This document shows, piece by piece, positions 9,801 through 17,306 of a DNA stretch of 64,000 nucleotides. Position numbers and translations under genes: made by a program. The DNA comes from an uncultured Gemmatimonadales bacterium. GTDB lineage: Bacteria; Gemmatimonadota; Gemmatimonadetes; JACCXV01; JAHWKZ01. The notes under the pieces were generated by a model, which was not told the origin of the DNA, did no database searches, and was given only the letters and a program-made list of their open reading frames with translations. Every line of letters begins with the position of its first letter. Positions within the stretch are counted from its first letter, which is position 1. The stretch covers positions 25,228 to 89,227 of the forward strand of contig CAMYLR010000031.1 of the NCBI GenBank assembly GCA_947259315.1. Reading direction: 5' to 3'.

Positions 9801-11899
9801 GGGTGTTGTCGTCGCTGTTGCTCAAGAAGATCAACTATCGCTCGATGGTCGGTGGCGACGGTGCGTGTATGGGGTGTGGGGAGAAGACCGCTGTGCACCT
9901 CGTTACGTCAACGGTCGAGGCTTTGGTGCAACCTAGGGTCGAGCAGTTTGTGACCGAGATCGACGGGTTGATCGCCGAACTTGACGCCAAGGCGCGCGGT
10001 CTGCTCGCGGCGGACGCGGATCTAGATGTCTCGACCATGACTGATGATGAGACGGTCGATGTTCCGCTGACGGTGGAGAAGCGCGATGTGGTCAAGCAAC
10101 TGGCGGATTCGATCCGCGATCTCAAGGACCTCCGTTGGCGCTACACGGAGGGCCCCAGCGGTCAGGGCCGAGCGTCGCTGGGGATCACCAACGCCACCGG
10201 TTGCTCGTCGGTTTGGGGCAGCACGTATCCCTACAATCCGTACCCGTTCCCGTGGGTCAATCATCTGTTCCAGGACGCGCCCTCGATCGCCATCGGGATC
10301 TTCGATGGTCACATGCGCAAGATGGCGGATGCGTTCATCGCCGTGCGCCGCGCTCGTCTGCTGGTCGAAGATGCGTACGACCCGGAGGAACACGACGCGT
10401 TCTTCGAAGCGTTTGATTGGCACCAGTTCACCGACGATGAGTTCGCGCTGTGTCCGCCGATCCTGTCGATCGGCGGCGACGGGGCGATGCTCGACATCGG
10501 GTTCCAAAACCTGTCGCGGCTGATGGCATCGGGGAAGCCGATCCGGGTCATGGTTCTCGACACGCAGGTCTACTCGAATACCGGCGGACAGGCGTGTACG
10601 AGCGGGTACACCGGCCAGGTCGCTGACATGTCGGCCTACGGTGCGGCTCAGCACGGCAAGCAAGAGGTCCGTAAAGAGCTGTCGCTGATCGCGCTCGCGC
10701 ACCGCGGGGTGTTCGTGCATCAATCTTCGCAGGCGTCGCCATCGCACATGATCGCCGGGATCATCAAGGGGCTCAGGACGCGGCGGCCGGCGGTCTTCAG
10801 CATCTACACGCCGTGCCCGGTCGAGCACGGGCTGGCTGACGAGTGGGCGCCGCACGCGGCGAAGCTGGCGCTCGAGAGTCGCGCCTTCCCGCTCTTGACG
10901 TACGATCCCGATGGCGGCCAGGCGCTCTCCGATTGTCTCGACTTGATGGGCAACCCGGCGGTCGACGACCGCTGGCCGATGTACGAGCTGGAGCACGTGG
11001 ACGACGAAGGCGAGACCCAGCGTTTGGAGCTGCCGCTCACGATCGCCGACTGGGCAGCCACCGAGACGCGCTTCAAGAAGCACTTCAGCCCGATACACAA
11101 TGGCGACGAAGAGGCCGAGATCCTGTTCCACGAGTATCTCGATCTGCCGGCCGACGAGCGTGAGGACCGACAGCCGTTCGTCTACACGATCGATGATGAG
11201 CGCAAGCTGGCCAAGCTGGCGGTGTCGCCGGAGATCGCCGAGCTGGCCGAGGAGCGGCTCCTTTTCTGGTCCCAGCTGCGCGAGCTGGGTGGTCTCGCTG
11301 AGGCCGATGCGGAGGCTGATCTGGAGGCCGAGTTCAGCCAGCGCGAGGCCCAGTTGCGCGGTGAGTACGAAGCTCAATTGGCGAAGCTCCGAGCCGAGTA
11401 CCCACGCGTGGTTGCGCGCCGTCTGGCGGAGGGGTTGCTGCGTGGGGGTGGAGACCGGACGGTAGCCGATTTGCTGGCCTCGGCCGAGGCGACCCCGGGT
11501 TTGGAACCGATCAGCTTGGATGTGGCGGGTGTCGACGGGAAGGTCGCGGCTGCGCCGGCAGCGGTCGCCCAACCGGCAGCCCCGGCGGTTGTGGCCGAAC
11601 CGGCTCCAGCGGTCGCAGCCGAGCCGGAAGAGGAAGAAGAAGAGGGGCTCGTCATCGAGCCTTCGGTCGAGACGTTGCGCTGCACGTCATGCAACGAGTG
11701 CACCGACCTCAACGCCAAGATGTTCGCCTACGACGATAACAAGCAGGCATACATCAAGGATCCGCGCGCCGGGACGTTCGCCGAGCTGGTGATGGCCGCC
11801 GAGCGGTGTCCCGCCGACATCATTCATCCGGGCACCCCGCTGAACCCGAAGGAAAAGAATCTCGACAAGTGGATCGCCCGGGCCGCGCCGTACAACTGA
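6863..11899 (+). CDS. nifJ: Giant pyruvate:ferredoxin oxidoreductase with C-terminal tethered ferredoxin
   Basis: This enzyme oxidises pyruvate and CoA to acetyl-CoA and CO2, reducing ferredoxin, or runs in reverse. At 1678 residues it is about 500 longer than usual PFOR. The order is: pyruvate-binding domain I (A-Y-P-I-T-P-S-T near 41), domain II (about 300-400), gamma domain (I-R-I-H-S-I-G-G-W-G near 492), two ferredoxin sites (C-T-G-C-x2-C near 787 and C-K-G-C-x2-C near 923), and the TPP domain (C-M-G-C-G-E near 1001 and G-G-D-G-A near 1204). There follow a charged helical stretch (about 1470-1530), an Ala/Pro/Glu linker and a last domain (about 1598-1678). That domain has C-T-S-C-N-E-C and a distal C-P, a single-cluster ferredoxin. 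It starts ATGA-coupled to rnfB. Confidence 0.93.
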   Translation: MIFKKKASPEEAPRYPGIREALDGGSAVVEMETAASEGAGAYPITPSTQMGEGWAQAVASGKTNVNGRRLLFFEPEGEHAAAAVTAGMSMTGLRATNFSSGQGIAYMHESLYAAAGKRLTYVLNVAARAMTKHALNVHAGHDDYHAIDDTGFFQFFAKDVQSAADLNLIAHRVAELSLNPGVVAQDGFLTSHVIESMLLPERELVKEYLGDPSDMIESPTPAQRMVFGKERRRIPEMFDLDYPAMLGPVQNQDAYAQGVAAQRPFYFDHVREITDDAMAEFAALTGRHYAPASGYRIEDAEYVLVGQGSVVANAEAVADHLRDTRGIKIGVLDLIMFRPFPADLVTRLLRGKKGVTVLERVDQPLAVDPPLLREIRAAMSQALENGRADEPLPYPGVASITLDETPDFYAAGFGFGSRDLQPGDLIAAAENMLPKGSKRRHFYLGIDFVRVDTQLPKLQLWQEELLEDYPRLADLTLPSAGDFDLAPPDSIAIRIHSIGGWGAITTGKNIVLTAFELAGLHVKANPKYGSEKKGQPTTFYATLAHEPIRINAELKHVDVVLSPDPNVFRHSNPLAGLSEGGVFVIQSDRPVEEVWRSLPVPARRDVRERQLKVFAVDGFTIATEEASDPELRYRMQGAAFMGAFFAASPFLERENLTEERLFEGIRAQLEEKFGKLGERVVDDNYRVIRRGFDEVHEVPALDEEELVDLVSEPSKASHVPMLMDVPNAADGIGNPGRFFEQVCGLCLVGEDVIADPFTAISAMPAASSTIRDMTDIRFEVPDFVADRCTGCSQCWVQCPDAAIPGLVNTAEDVWNAAIDTATNGRSLPRIRQLAKPLASESQKLLKGMEFHGFGEVASAAYRNIVAKLGWDADRRAQLDEEFAAVYSILSELPLAKTVPFFDVPESKEKGSGGLLSITINPETCKGCNICVDVCPEEALVTVKQDTEIVERLRRNWELWQLLPDTDDRYINIRDLEQGIGVLSSLLLKKINYRSMVGGDGACMGCGEKTAVHLVTSTVEALVQPRVEQFVTEIDGLIAELDAKARGLLAADADLDVSTMTDDETVDVPLTVEKRDVVKQLADSIRDLKDLRWRYTEGPSGQGRASLGITNATGCSSVWGSTYPYNPYPFPWVNHLFQDAPSIAIGIFDGHMRKMADAFIAVRRARLLVEDAYDPEEHDAFFEAFDWHQFTDDEFALCPPILSIGGDGAMLDIGFQNLSRLMASGKPIRVMVLDTQVYSNTGGQACTSGYTGQVADMSAYGAAQHGKQEVRKELSLIALAHRGVFVHQSSQASPSHMIAGIIKGLRTRRPAVFSIYTPCPVEHGLADEWAPHAAKLALESRAFPLLTYDPDGGQALSDCLDLMGNPAVDDRWPMYELEHVDDEGETQRLELPLTIADWAATETRFKKHFSPIHNGDEEAEILFHEYLDLPADEREDRQPFVYTIDDERKLAKLAVSPEIAELAEERLLFWSQLRELGGLAEADAEADLEAEFSQREAQLRGEYEAQLAKLRAEYPRVVARRLAEGLLRGGGDRTVADLLASAEATPGLEPISLDVAGVDGKVAAAPAAVAQPAAPAVVAEPAPAVAAEPEEEEEEGLVIEPSVETLRCTSCNECTDLNAKMFAYDDNKQAYIKDPRAGTFAELVMAAERCPADIIHPGTPLNPKEKNLDKWIARAAPYN

Positions 11900-11903
11900 G
11901 CTC

Positions 11904-13232
11904 ATGATACTGCGCTCGGGGTTCCGTCACGGCGTTCACCCAGCGGATTCAAAACACCTGACCGAAAACGTTCCGATCCGTCGGATGGGGTTTCCGACCG
12001 AGGTCGTCTTGCCGCTCAGGCAACACGCGGGCAAACCAGCCCGGGTGCTGGTCGCGCGGGGCGACAAGGTCGAGCGGGGCGATAAGATCGCCGCTGCCGA
12101 CGGCTTCATTTCGGCGCCCGTTCATGCGTCGGCTACCGGCACCGTCGCGGGCGTGGAGTTGTGGCCCCACCCGGACGGCAGCATGGCCGAGGTTGTGCGG
12201 GTCACCGTCGAGCGATACTCACCGCAGATCCCGCGACCGCGGTTGGTGCCGCGGTGGGAGGGGCTGTCGCCAGAAGAGGTCGTCAAGGCGGTGCAGGAGG
12301 CGGGCGTGGTCGGTCTCGGCGGCGCCGCGTTTCCGACGCACGTCAAACTGTCGCCGCCACCCGATGCCGACGTCGAACTGTTGATCGTCAACGGTGCCGA
12401 GTGCGAACCGTATTTGACGACCGATCACCGGACGATGGCCGAGTACCCCGAGCGAGTCCACTTCGGGACCCGCGTCATGATGCAGTGTTTGGGCGTCGAC
12501 CGAGCGGTGATCGGGGTCGAGAAAAACAAGCCCGACGCGATCGATGTGCTGACCGCTACGATCCCCGACGATCTCGACATCACGATCTTGCCGCTGACGG
12601 TCAAGTACCCTCAGGGCGCCGAGAAGATGTTGATAAAGGCGATCACCGGGCGCGAGGTACCATCGGGAAAGCTCCCGATGCACGTCGGCGTGATCGTCCA
12701 GAACGCGGGCTCGATCGCCACGATCGCCGAGGTTTTCGAGACCGGGTTACCGCTCGTCGAACGCATCGTCACCGTGACCGGCCCGGGTGTGAAGCGCCCT
12801 TCGAACCTGGTCGTGCCGGTCGGCTCGAAGTTGCGTGACGTGTTGGATTTTTGCGGTGGTCTCACCGATGACGTCACCGAGGTCCTGTTCGGCGGTCCGA
12901 TGATGGGTGCGCCGCAGACCGACCTCGATGTGCCGATCATCAAAGGGACGACCGGTGTGGTCGTCCTGACGCGCGCCGAAACCGAGCGCCATCCGGTGTA
13001 CCCGTGTATCCATTGTGGTCGTTGTCTCGACGCGTGCCCGGTGTTCCTGAACCCTCAACTGCTCGGCTCGCTGGCACAGGTCGGCCGGTACGAGGAGATG
13101 GAAGCGTCGCACCTAGCCGATTGCATGGTGTGCGGGGCGTGCTCGTACGTTTGTCCATCCAACATCCCGTTGTCGCAGATGTTCTCTTTGGGGAAGGCTG
13201 CGCTGCAAAAGATGGCCACAAAGGTCGCGTGA
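11904..13232 (+). CDS. rnfC: Rnf complex subunit RnfC (NADH/FMN and 2x[4Fe-4S] protein)
   Basis: RnfC is the peripheral subunit that reduces NAD+ at the cytoplasmic face. The 442-residue protein has the usual length and order: an N-terminal biotinyl-like domain, the nucleotide/FMN-binding core with G-L-G-G-A-A-F-P-T and N-G-A-E-C-E-P-Y, and two [4Fe-4S] motifs near the end (C-I-H-C-G-R-C-L-D-A-C-P and C-M-V-C-G-A-C-S-Y-V-C-P). It starts 4 nt after the PFOR stop and overlaps rnfD as GTGA. Confidence 0.95.
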   Translation: MILRSGFRHGVHPADSKHLTENVPIRRMGFPTEVVLPLRQHAGKPARVLVARGDKVERGDKIAAADGFISAPVHASATGTVAGVELWPHPDGSMAEVVRVTVERYSPQIPRPRLVPRWEGLSPEEVVKAVQEAGVVGLGGAAFPTHVKLSPPPDADVELLIVNGAECEPYLTTDHRTMAEYPERVHFGTRVMMQCLGVDRAVIGVEKNKPDAIDVLTATIPDDLDITILPLTVKYPQGAEKMLIKAITGREVPSGKLPMHVGVIVQNAGSIATIAEVFETGLPLVERIVTVTGPGVKRPSNLVVPVGSKLRDVLDFCGGLTDDVTEVLFGGPMMGAPQTDLDVPIIKGTTGVVVLTRAETERHPVYPCIHCGRCLDACPVFLNPQLLGSLAQVGRYEEMEASHLADCMVCGACSYVCPSNIPLSQMFSLGKAALQKMATKVA

Positions 13233-14230
13233 GCGACCCACGCTTCGAACTCACCGCGTCACCACACCTGAAAGGTGGCGCCACCACGCGCCGGATCATG
13301 TGGTCGGTGACCGGGAGTCTGGTGCCGATCGTCGCCGCGGCGGCGTACTTCTTTGGGCTCAGCGCGCTGCTGGTGATCGCGGCGGCAACGGCCGGTGCGG
13401 TCTTGACCGAGCGCGTGTTTGGTACGCCGGGCAGCCTGGGCGACGGCTCGGCGGCGATCACAGGCGTCTTGCTGGGGCTCTGCTTGCCGGCCGGTATGCC
13501 GATGTGGATGGCGTTTCTGGGGGGCGCGTTCGGGATCGGTTTTGGCAAGCTGATCTTCGGTGGCTTGGGCCAAAACGTCTTCAACCCGGCGCTGCTCGGT
13601 CGGGCGTTCTTGCAGGCCGCGTTTCCGACCGCGATCACCACGTGGCCGGCAGCGGGTGGGAGCTTTACCCAACTGCGGGGAGACAACTTCGCGCTGCCGC
13701 TCATGCGCGCGTCGAGCGACGCAGTGACGGAGGCGACACCGCTCGGGCTCATGAAGTTCGAGGCTACGTCGACGCCGGTGGGCGATCTGTTTATGGGCAG
13801 CACCGCGGGTTCGGTCGGCGAGACGGCGGCGCTGTTGATCCTCTTGGGCGGCGCCTACCTGGCGATCAAACGGTACCTCGATTGGCGGATCCCGGTGGCG
13901 ATCTTTGTCACCGTGGCCGCGCTGTCAGGGATCTTGACCGCCATCGACTCGACTTACCCGGGGCCGCTGTTCATGCTCTTCTCGGGTGGTTTGATGTTGG
14001 GCGCGGTGTACATGGCGACCGACCCCGTGACCTCGCCCGTCACGCGGCGCGGGGCGTGGATTTTTGGAGTCGGTGTCGGCGCGCTGGTGGTGGTGATTCG
14101 CGTGTGGGGCGGACTGCCTGAAGGAGTCATGTACGCGATCCTGCTGATGAACGCGATGGTGCCGTTTATCAATCAAGCGACTCAACCCCGAGTCTTCGGA
14201 AGAAGCGGTGACGGGATGGTGACGGCGTGA
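13229..14230 (+). CDS. rnfD: Rnf complex subunit RnfD (FMN-binding membrane subunit)
   Basis: RnfD is an integral membrane subunit carrying covalent FMN. The 333-residue product has about nine hydrophobic segments. The FMN acceptor is Thr170 in T-E-A-T-P-L-G, matching the S-x-A-T-P-L site of the family. GTG 13229 was chosen because it overlaps the rnfC stop and gives the expected N-terminal P-H-L-K region. A longer reading from 13004 would lie inside rnfC. It overlaps rnfG as GTGA. Confidence 0.94.
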   Translation: MSDPRFELTASPHLKGGATTRRIMWSVTGSLVPIVAAAAYFFGLSALLVIAAATAGAVLTERVFGTPGSLGDGSAAITGVLLGLCLPAGMPMWMAFLGGAFGIGFGKLIFGGLGQNVFNPALLGRAFLQAAFPTAITTWPAAGGSFTQLRGDNFALPLMRASSDAVTEATPLGLMKFEATSTPVGDLFMGSTAGSVGETAALLILLGGAYLAIKRYLDWRIPVAIFVTVAALSGILTAIDSTYPGPLFMLFSGGLMLGAVYMATDPVTSPVTRRGAWIFGVGVGALVVVIRVWGGLPEGVMYAILLMNAMVPFINQATQPRVFGRSGDGMVTA

Positions 14231-14862
14231 CGATCCGCGGCGCGCCAGCATGGCGGTTGGTGACGACGTTGGCGGCAGCCGGAGGGATGGCCGGTCTGCT
14301 GATCGTCGTCGTATTCGAGTGGGCTGAACCGCGAATCGAGGCCCACCGTGCGGCCGTGCTAGCCGCCGCGATCGACAACGTGCTGGCCTCCCCGGCTCAC
14401 TACGACACGTTGTACGTCGTCGACGGTGCGTTGCGCGAGACGCCACCTGAAGGCGTGCTCGAGCGCGATCTCGAACGCGTGTTCCTGGGATACGACGAAT
14501 CCGATGTGCCGGTGGGGTTCGCGGTTACCGGTGGTGAGCCAGGGTATCAGGACATCATCCAGTTGATCTTTGGCTACGATCCGGGCAGTGGCGAAGTCGT
14601 GGGAATGGAGGTGTTGGAGAGCAAGGAGACACCGGGCCTTGGTGACAAGATCGAGAAGGACGCCGAGTTCGTGGCCGAGTTCGACGGTGTCCAGACGCCG
14701 CTGGTCGGGGTCAAACAGGGCGCCGGACAGGGCGATCCTAGCGAAGTCGACATGATCACCGGCGCCACGATTTCGTCGCGCACCGTGATCGCGATCATCA
14801 ACAATCGGCTCGAAGAGCTCGGTCCGTTGCTCGACACGTACCCGGCGACGGTGAAGCGATGA
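14227..14862 (+). CDS. rnfG: Rnf complex subunit RnfG (covalent FMN protein)
   Basis: RnfG is a single-helix membrane protein with an outward FMN-binding domain. The 211-residue product has one hydrophobic segment (12-31) and the flavinylation motif T-G-A-T-I-S-S, with Thr181 as FMN acceptor. The flavin would be attached by the ApbE encoded at the end of this operon. It overlaps rnfD (GTGA) and rnfE (ATGA). Confidence 0.94.
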   Translation: MTIRGAPAWRLVTTLAAAGGMAGLLIVVVFEWAEPRIEAHRAAVLAAAIDNVLASPAHYDTLYVVDGALRETPPEGVLERDLERVFLGYDESDVPVGFAVTGGEPGYQDIIQLIFGYDPGSGEVVGMEVLESKETPGLGDKIEKDAEFVAEFDGVQTPLVGVKQGAGQGDPSEVDMITGATISSRTVIAIINNRLEELGPLLDTYPATVKR

Positions 14863-15521
14863 AGAGCGCGACGACCGCGCAGTACGACCTGATACGCGGC
14901 ATCTGGCGCGAGAACCCGGTCCTTATCCATCTGCTCGGGTTGTGTCCTGCGCTGGCGGTCACGAATACGGTCGCCAACAGCCTGGCGATGGGGTTGGCCA
15001 CGTTCTTCGTGCTGATGGGGTCGAGCCTGCTGGTGTCGACGTTCAAGCGGTTCATCCCGCACGAAGTGCGGATCTCGGCCTACATCCTGATCATCGCCAC
15101 GTTTGTGACGATCGCGGATCTGGTGCTGGCGGCGGTCGTACCCGAGATCCACAAAGCGCTGGGCGCGTTCATAGCGTTGATCGTCGTCAACTGCATGATC
15201 CTCGGGCGCCAGGAAGCGTTCGCGTCGAAGCGTCCGGTGTCCCGAGCCGCGCTCGACGCGACCGGCACCGGTATCGGGTTCTTGATCGCGATGCTCATGA
15301 TGGGCTCGGTGCGCGAGCTGCTCGGCAACGGCACGCTGCTCGGGTACAGTGTCTTTGGCGCCGGGTTCGAGCCATGGATCATCATGATTCTCCCGCCCGG
15401 AGGTTTCCTCACGCTGGGCGTGTTCTTGCTCGCGATGGGCTGGTGGCGGGGACGGACCGAGGGTGCACAGGCTCGGGTCAGGCGTTGGCCTCACGGTGTG
15501 GCGACGCGGAGGGCGGCATGA
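14859..15521 (+). CDS. rnfE: Rnf complex subunit RnfE
   Basis: RnfE is a six-helix membrane subunit paired with RnfA. The 220-residue protein keeps both cysteines that hold the intramembrane [2Fe-2S] centre between RnfA and RnfE: Cys29 in L-L-G-L-C-P and Cys112 in V-N-C-M-I-L-G. The C-terminal 20 residues are basic and extend past the last helix. It is coupled by ATGA overlaps on both sides. Confidence 0.95.
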   Translation: MKSATTAQYDLIRGIWRENPVLIHLLGLCPALAVTNTVANSLAMGLATFFVLMGSSLLVSTFKRFIPHEVRISAYILIIATFVTIADLVLAAVVPEIHKALGAFIALIVVNCMILGRQEAFASKRPVSRAALDATGTGIGFLIAMLMMGSVRELLGNGTLLGYSVFGAGFEPWIIMILPPGGFLTLGVFLLAMGWWRGRTEGAQARVRRWPHGVATRRAA

Positions 15522-16093
15522 GCGATCTCTTCTGGATCCTGATCTCGGCGATGGTGGTCAACAACTTTACGCTCGCGCTGTTCCTCGGGTTGTGCCCGTT
15601 CATGGGCGTGTCGGCGCGCGTCGCGACCGCGCTGCGGATGGGTGCGGCGAACATTTTTGTGATGGTGATTACGTCGCTGACGGCCTGGGTTCTCAACACA
15701 TTCGTATTGACGTACGCGCCGTACTTGAGACTGATCTCGTTTATCGTCGTCATCGCATCGCTGGTCCAGATCGTCGAGATGACGATCAAGAAGCTGAGCC
15801 CGACGCTGTTTCGCGAGCTCGGCATCTTTCTACCATTGATAACGACCAACTGCGCCATTCTGGGGCTCGCGATCTTCCAGACGAATCGCGGCTACGGATT
15901 GCTGGAGGGGCTCGCGTTCGCGGTCGGAGCCGGGCTCGGGTTGGCGTTGGCGCTGGTCCTCATGGCATCGATCCGCCAGCAGACCGAGCTCTCCGACTTG
16001 CCGGGATTGGCGCGCAACATGGGACTCGTGTTGATCGTGGCCGCCAGTCTATCGATGGCGTTCATGGGCTTCGCCGGGTTGTTGAGCTCATGA
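15518..16093 (+). CDS. rnfA: Rnf complex subunit RnfA
   Basis: RnfA is the partner of RnfE in the membrane core. The 191-residue length is standard, with six helices. Cys26 (L-F-L-G-L-C-P) and Cys112 (T-N-C-A-I-L-G) mirror those in RnfE and complete the four-Cys site for the buried iron centre. ATG 15518 was chosen because it overlaps the rnfE stop. It overlaps the next small gene by ATGA. Confidence 0.95.
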   Translation: MSDLFWILISAMVVNNFTLALFLGLCPFMGVSARVATALRMGAANIFVMVITSLTAWVLNTFVLTYAPYLRLISFIVVIASLVQIVEMTIKKLSPTLFRELGIFLPLITTNCAILGLAIFQTNRGYGLLEGLAFAVGAGLGLALALVLMASIRQQTELSDLPGLARNMGLVLIVAASLSMAFMGFAGLLSS

Positions 16094-16257
16094 CCGTCGT
16101 TGTTGCGATGCTCGCGGCGGCTACGCTGTTCGTCGTGTTCGCGTTGGTGATGCTCCAGTCGGGCAAAGACCCGGCGTGCGGCACCTGCGGAAGACGCGAC
16201 CGGACCGGATGCGAAACGTGTGCTGAAACAGCCGATGAGGAGTGGAACGATGATTGA
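16090..16257 (+). CDS. 55-residue NqrM-like Cys4 membrane protein
   Basis: This small gene is ATGA-coupled to rnfA, and its end overlaps the apbE start by 8 nt. One membrane helix (residues 3-22) is followed by a soluble tail with Cys30, Cys33, Cys41 and Cys44, spaced C-x2-C-x7-C-x2-C, and an acidic end. The size, single helix, four cysteines and place next to apbE resemble NqrM, the small protein needed to load iron into the Cys4 site between NqrD and NqrE. RnfA/RnfE have the equivalent site. An iron-delivery role in Rnf assembly is inferred; sequence identity to NqrM is low by eye. Confidence 0.75.
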   Translation: MTVVVAMLAAATLFVVFALVMLQSGKDPACGTCGRRDRTGCETCAETADEEWNDD

Positions 16258-17251
16258 GCGCGACCCAGATCGACAATCGCTGCCGGATCGGCGGCTGTTT
16301 CTGACGCTCGGGATCGGGGCCTTCGTGGTTGCGTCGCTGCCACGGGCGATGCGGCCCGGACGGCACCTCATTCGGCGCACAGCGCCGGTCATGGGCACGA
16401 TCGCTGAGATCGCCGTCGCGCATCAGAACGCGCGCTACGCTCAAGGGGCGATCGACGCGGCGCTCGATGCGCTGCGGTGGGTCGATCGGACGATGTCCCG
16501 ATTCAACGCGGATTCGGACGTCGGGCGGGCCAACCGATTGGCGGTCGCACGACCAGTCATCGTGAGCCAGCCGACGGCGGATGTACTGACTGAAGCGTTG
16601 CGTTGGGCCGACGCGAGCGACGGCGCGTTCGACCCCTGTCTGGCCAATGCGGTGGCGCTCTGGGACGTGGAGCAACGCGTCGCGCCACCCCCGGAGGTCG
16701 CTGTGCGACGCTACGCCAACCGACAACTGTACCGGAAGCTCGAGGTCGGCCGCCGAGCGAACGGCGCGCCGGTGGTCGTGTTTCGCGACCGCGAGATGGC
16801 GATCGACCTAGGTGGGATCGCCAAGGGGTACGGCGTCGACCGCGCGGTCGGTGCGCTGCGCGAGTGGGGGATCCGCAACGCGTTGGTCAACGTCGGCGGA
16901 GACCTCTACGCGTTGGGTGTTTCCGAGAACGGTGATCCGTGGGAGATCGGGATCCGCTCATCCGACGATCGCGACCGAATCACTCACACGGTGCGAGTCC
17001 GGGATCGCGCGATCGCCACCTCGGGTGACTACGAGCAGTTCTTCGAGCACGGTGGTCGGCGTTATCACCATCTGCTGGACCCGGTTACCGGATCTCCCCG
17101 CCGCTCGCGGCTCCACAGCGTAACGGTTAGCGCCGATACGTGCATGACGGCCGACGCCGCCGGTACCGCGGTCTTTGGTCGCCCCGCGGATCGCGCTCGG
17201 CAGCTCGTGACCGCCACGGCGAAGGACGCGGAGATCGTCCACATCGGGTAG
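16250..17251 (+). CDS. apbE: FAD:protein FMN transferase ApbE
   Basis: ApbE uses FAD to attach FMN to threonines of RnfG and RnfD. The 333-residue protein shows a Tat/Sec-like N terminus (R-R-L-F-L-T-L-G-I-G-A-F-V-V-A). Family motifs follow: P-V-M-G-T-I-A-E-I, D-L-G-G-I-A-K-G-Y-G-V-D, T-S-G-D-Y-E-Q-F-F and the metal-site region H-L-L-D-P-V-T-G. ATG 16250 was preferred over an in-frame ATG at 16220 because GAGG lies at the right distance and it overlaps the preceding stop. It closes the operon and supplies its flavinylation. Confidence 0.94.
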   Translation: MIERDPDRQSLPDRRLFLTLGIGAFVVASLPRAMRPGRHLIRRTAPVMGTIAEIAVAHQNARYAQGAIDAALDALRWVDRTMSRFNADSDVGRANRLAVARPVIVSQPTADVLTEALRWADASDGAFDPCLANAVALWDVEQRVAPPPEVAVRRYANRQLYRKLEVGRRANGAPVVVFRDREMAIDLGGIAKGYGVDRAVGALREWGIRNALVNVGGDLYALGVSENGDPWEIGIRSSDDRDRITHTVRVRDRAIATSGDYEQFFEHGGRRYHHLLDPVTGSPRRSRLHSVTVSADTCMTADAAGTAVFGRPADRARQLVTATAKDAEIVHIG

Positions 17252-17294
17252 ACGAGAGCACCCTGTTTCGAAAGCCGAGCGGTTGGCCGCGACC

Positions 17295-17300
17295 TAGATT
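17295..17300 (+). promoter_or_regulatory. -10-like hexamer TAGATT, leaderless-start candidate
   Basis: TAGATT ends 6 nt before the GTG at 17307, which lacks a Shine-Dalgarno. It is one of six such arrangements in the window. Confidence 0.4.
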
Positions 17301-17306
17301 ACCGAT

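Noticed and set aside
10022..11572. Long open frame antisense to the PFOR gene
   Set aside because: It is a GC-driven shadow: no ribosome site, no family motif, and the opposite strand is a fully conserved enzyme.
13004..13228. Longer N terminus for RnfD from ATG 13004
   Set aside because: It would lie wholly inside the 3' end of rnfC in another frame; GTG 13229 gives the standard RnfD start.
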